6,101 bases of DNA. Source: Candidatus Gorgonimonas leptogorgiae (GTDB lineage: Bacteria; Pseudomonadota; Gammaproteobacteria; Pseudomonadales; Endozoicomonadaceae). The stretch lies in the NCBI GenBank assembly GCA_929200515.1, contig CAKNAD010000176.1:1-6101 (forward strand), read 5' to 3'. The notes below the pieces were generated by a model that saw nothing but the letters and a program-made list of their open reading frames with translations, did no database searches and was not told the DNA's origin. This document shows, in pieces, positions 5,982-6,101 of the stretch (position 1 is the stretch's first letter; every line of letters starts with the position of its first letter). A program made the position numbers and the translations under genes.

Positions 5982-6101
5982 TTTTTATAGTAGTAGCCGT
6001 TGGGAATAAATGAATTTTTTTGTTAAATTATTTCTAAATATTTTATGGGTAGTGACTCAAAAATGTTGATATGTTATATTGAGATTTCCTATCCACATTT
6101 C
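5982..6101. other. right-edge region without an assignable gene
   Basis: No recognised gene lies here. A plus-strand frame from ATG 6045 stays open for 19 codons to the window edge (begins MGSDSKMLICYIEI) and could be the start of a divergent gene, but no ribosome binding site precedes it. On the minus strand, two short frames entering from the right stop at about 6057 and 6045, and either could be the tail of an upstream gene. The sequence does not decide between these. Confidence 0.25.

Overview
The window looks like a piece of the chromosome of a host-associated, AT-rich gammaproteobacterium. The evidence is very AT-rich DNA, lysine/asparagine/isoleucine-rich proteins, and a prolyl-tRNA synthetase of the long, editing-domain-containing type that resembles the enterobacterial enzyme closely by eye. 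Two neighbouring genes look like host-interaction proteins, which fits an intracellular or symbiotic lifestyle. The genus cannot be named from this sequence alone.

All recognisable genes lie on the minus strand. Reading in the direction of transcription, from right to left: a flavodoxin-fold NAD(P)H-dependent FMN reductase-family protein (5850-5311), alanine dehydrogenase ald (5143-4031), prolyl-tRNA synthetase proS (3949-2228), an exported serpin-fold protein (2083-815), and an open frame from 662 that runs off the left edge. Gaps between genes are 80-170 nt, so this is not a tightly packed operon. Several genes probably have their own promoters.

The right half is ordinary housekeeping: a redox flavoprotein, alanine/pyruvate interconversion, and tRNA charging. 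All key catalytic residues of Ald and ProRS that I can check are present.

The left third is the accessory part and the main result. The frame at 662-1 has no stop inside the window. It encodes the catalytic core of an ADP-ribosyltransferase toxin of the cholera/heat-labile enterotoxin A and pertussis S1 type, with YRLDSR, an STS motif and a glutamate at the expected spacing. Directly upstream of it, in the same orientation, is a strongly diverged bacterial serpin with a signal peptide, altered shutter residues and a long acidic reactive loop that should not behave as a classical inhibitor. Together they look like a small effector or toxin cassette next to proS. That joint role is inference; the two family assignments rest on motifs visible in the sequence.

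No tRNA, rRNA, CRISPR array or complete insertion sequence was seen. The right-hand 250 nt contain no assignable gene.
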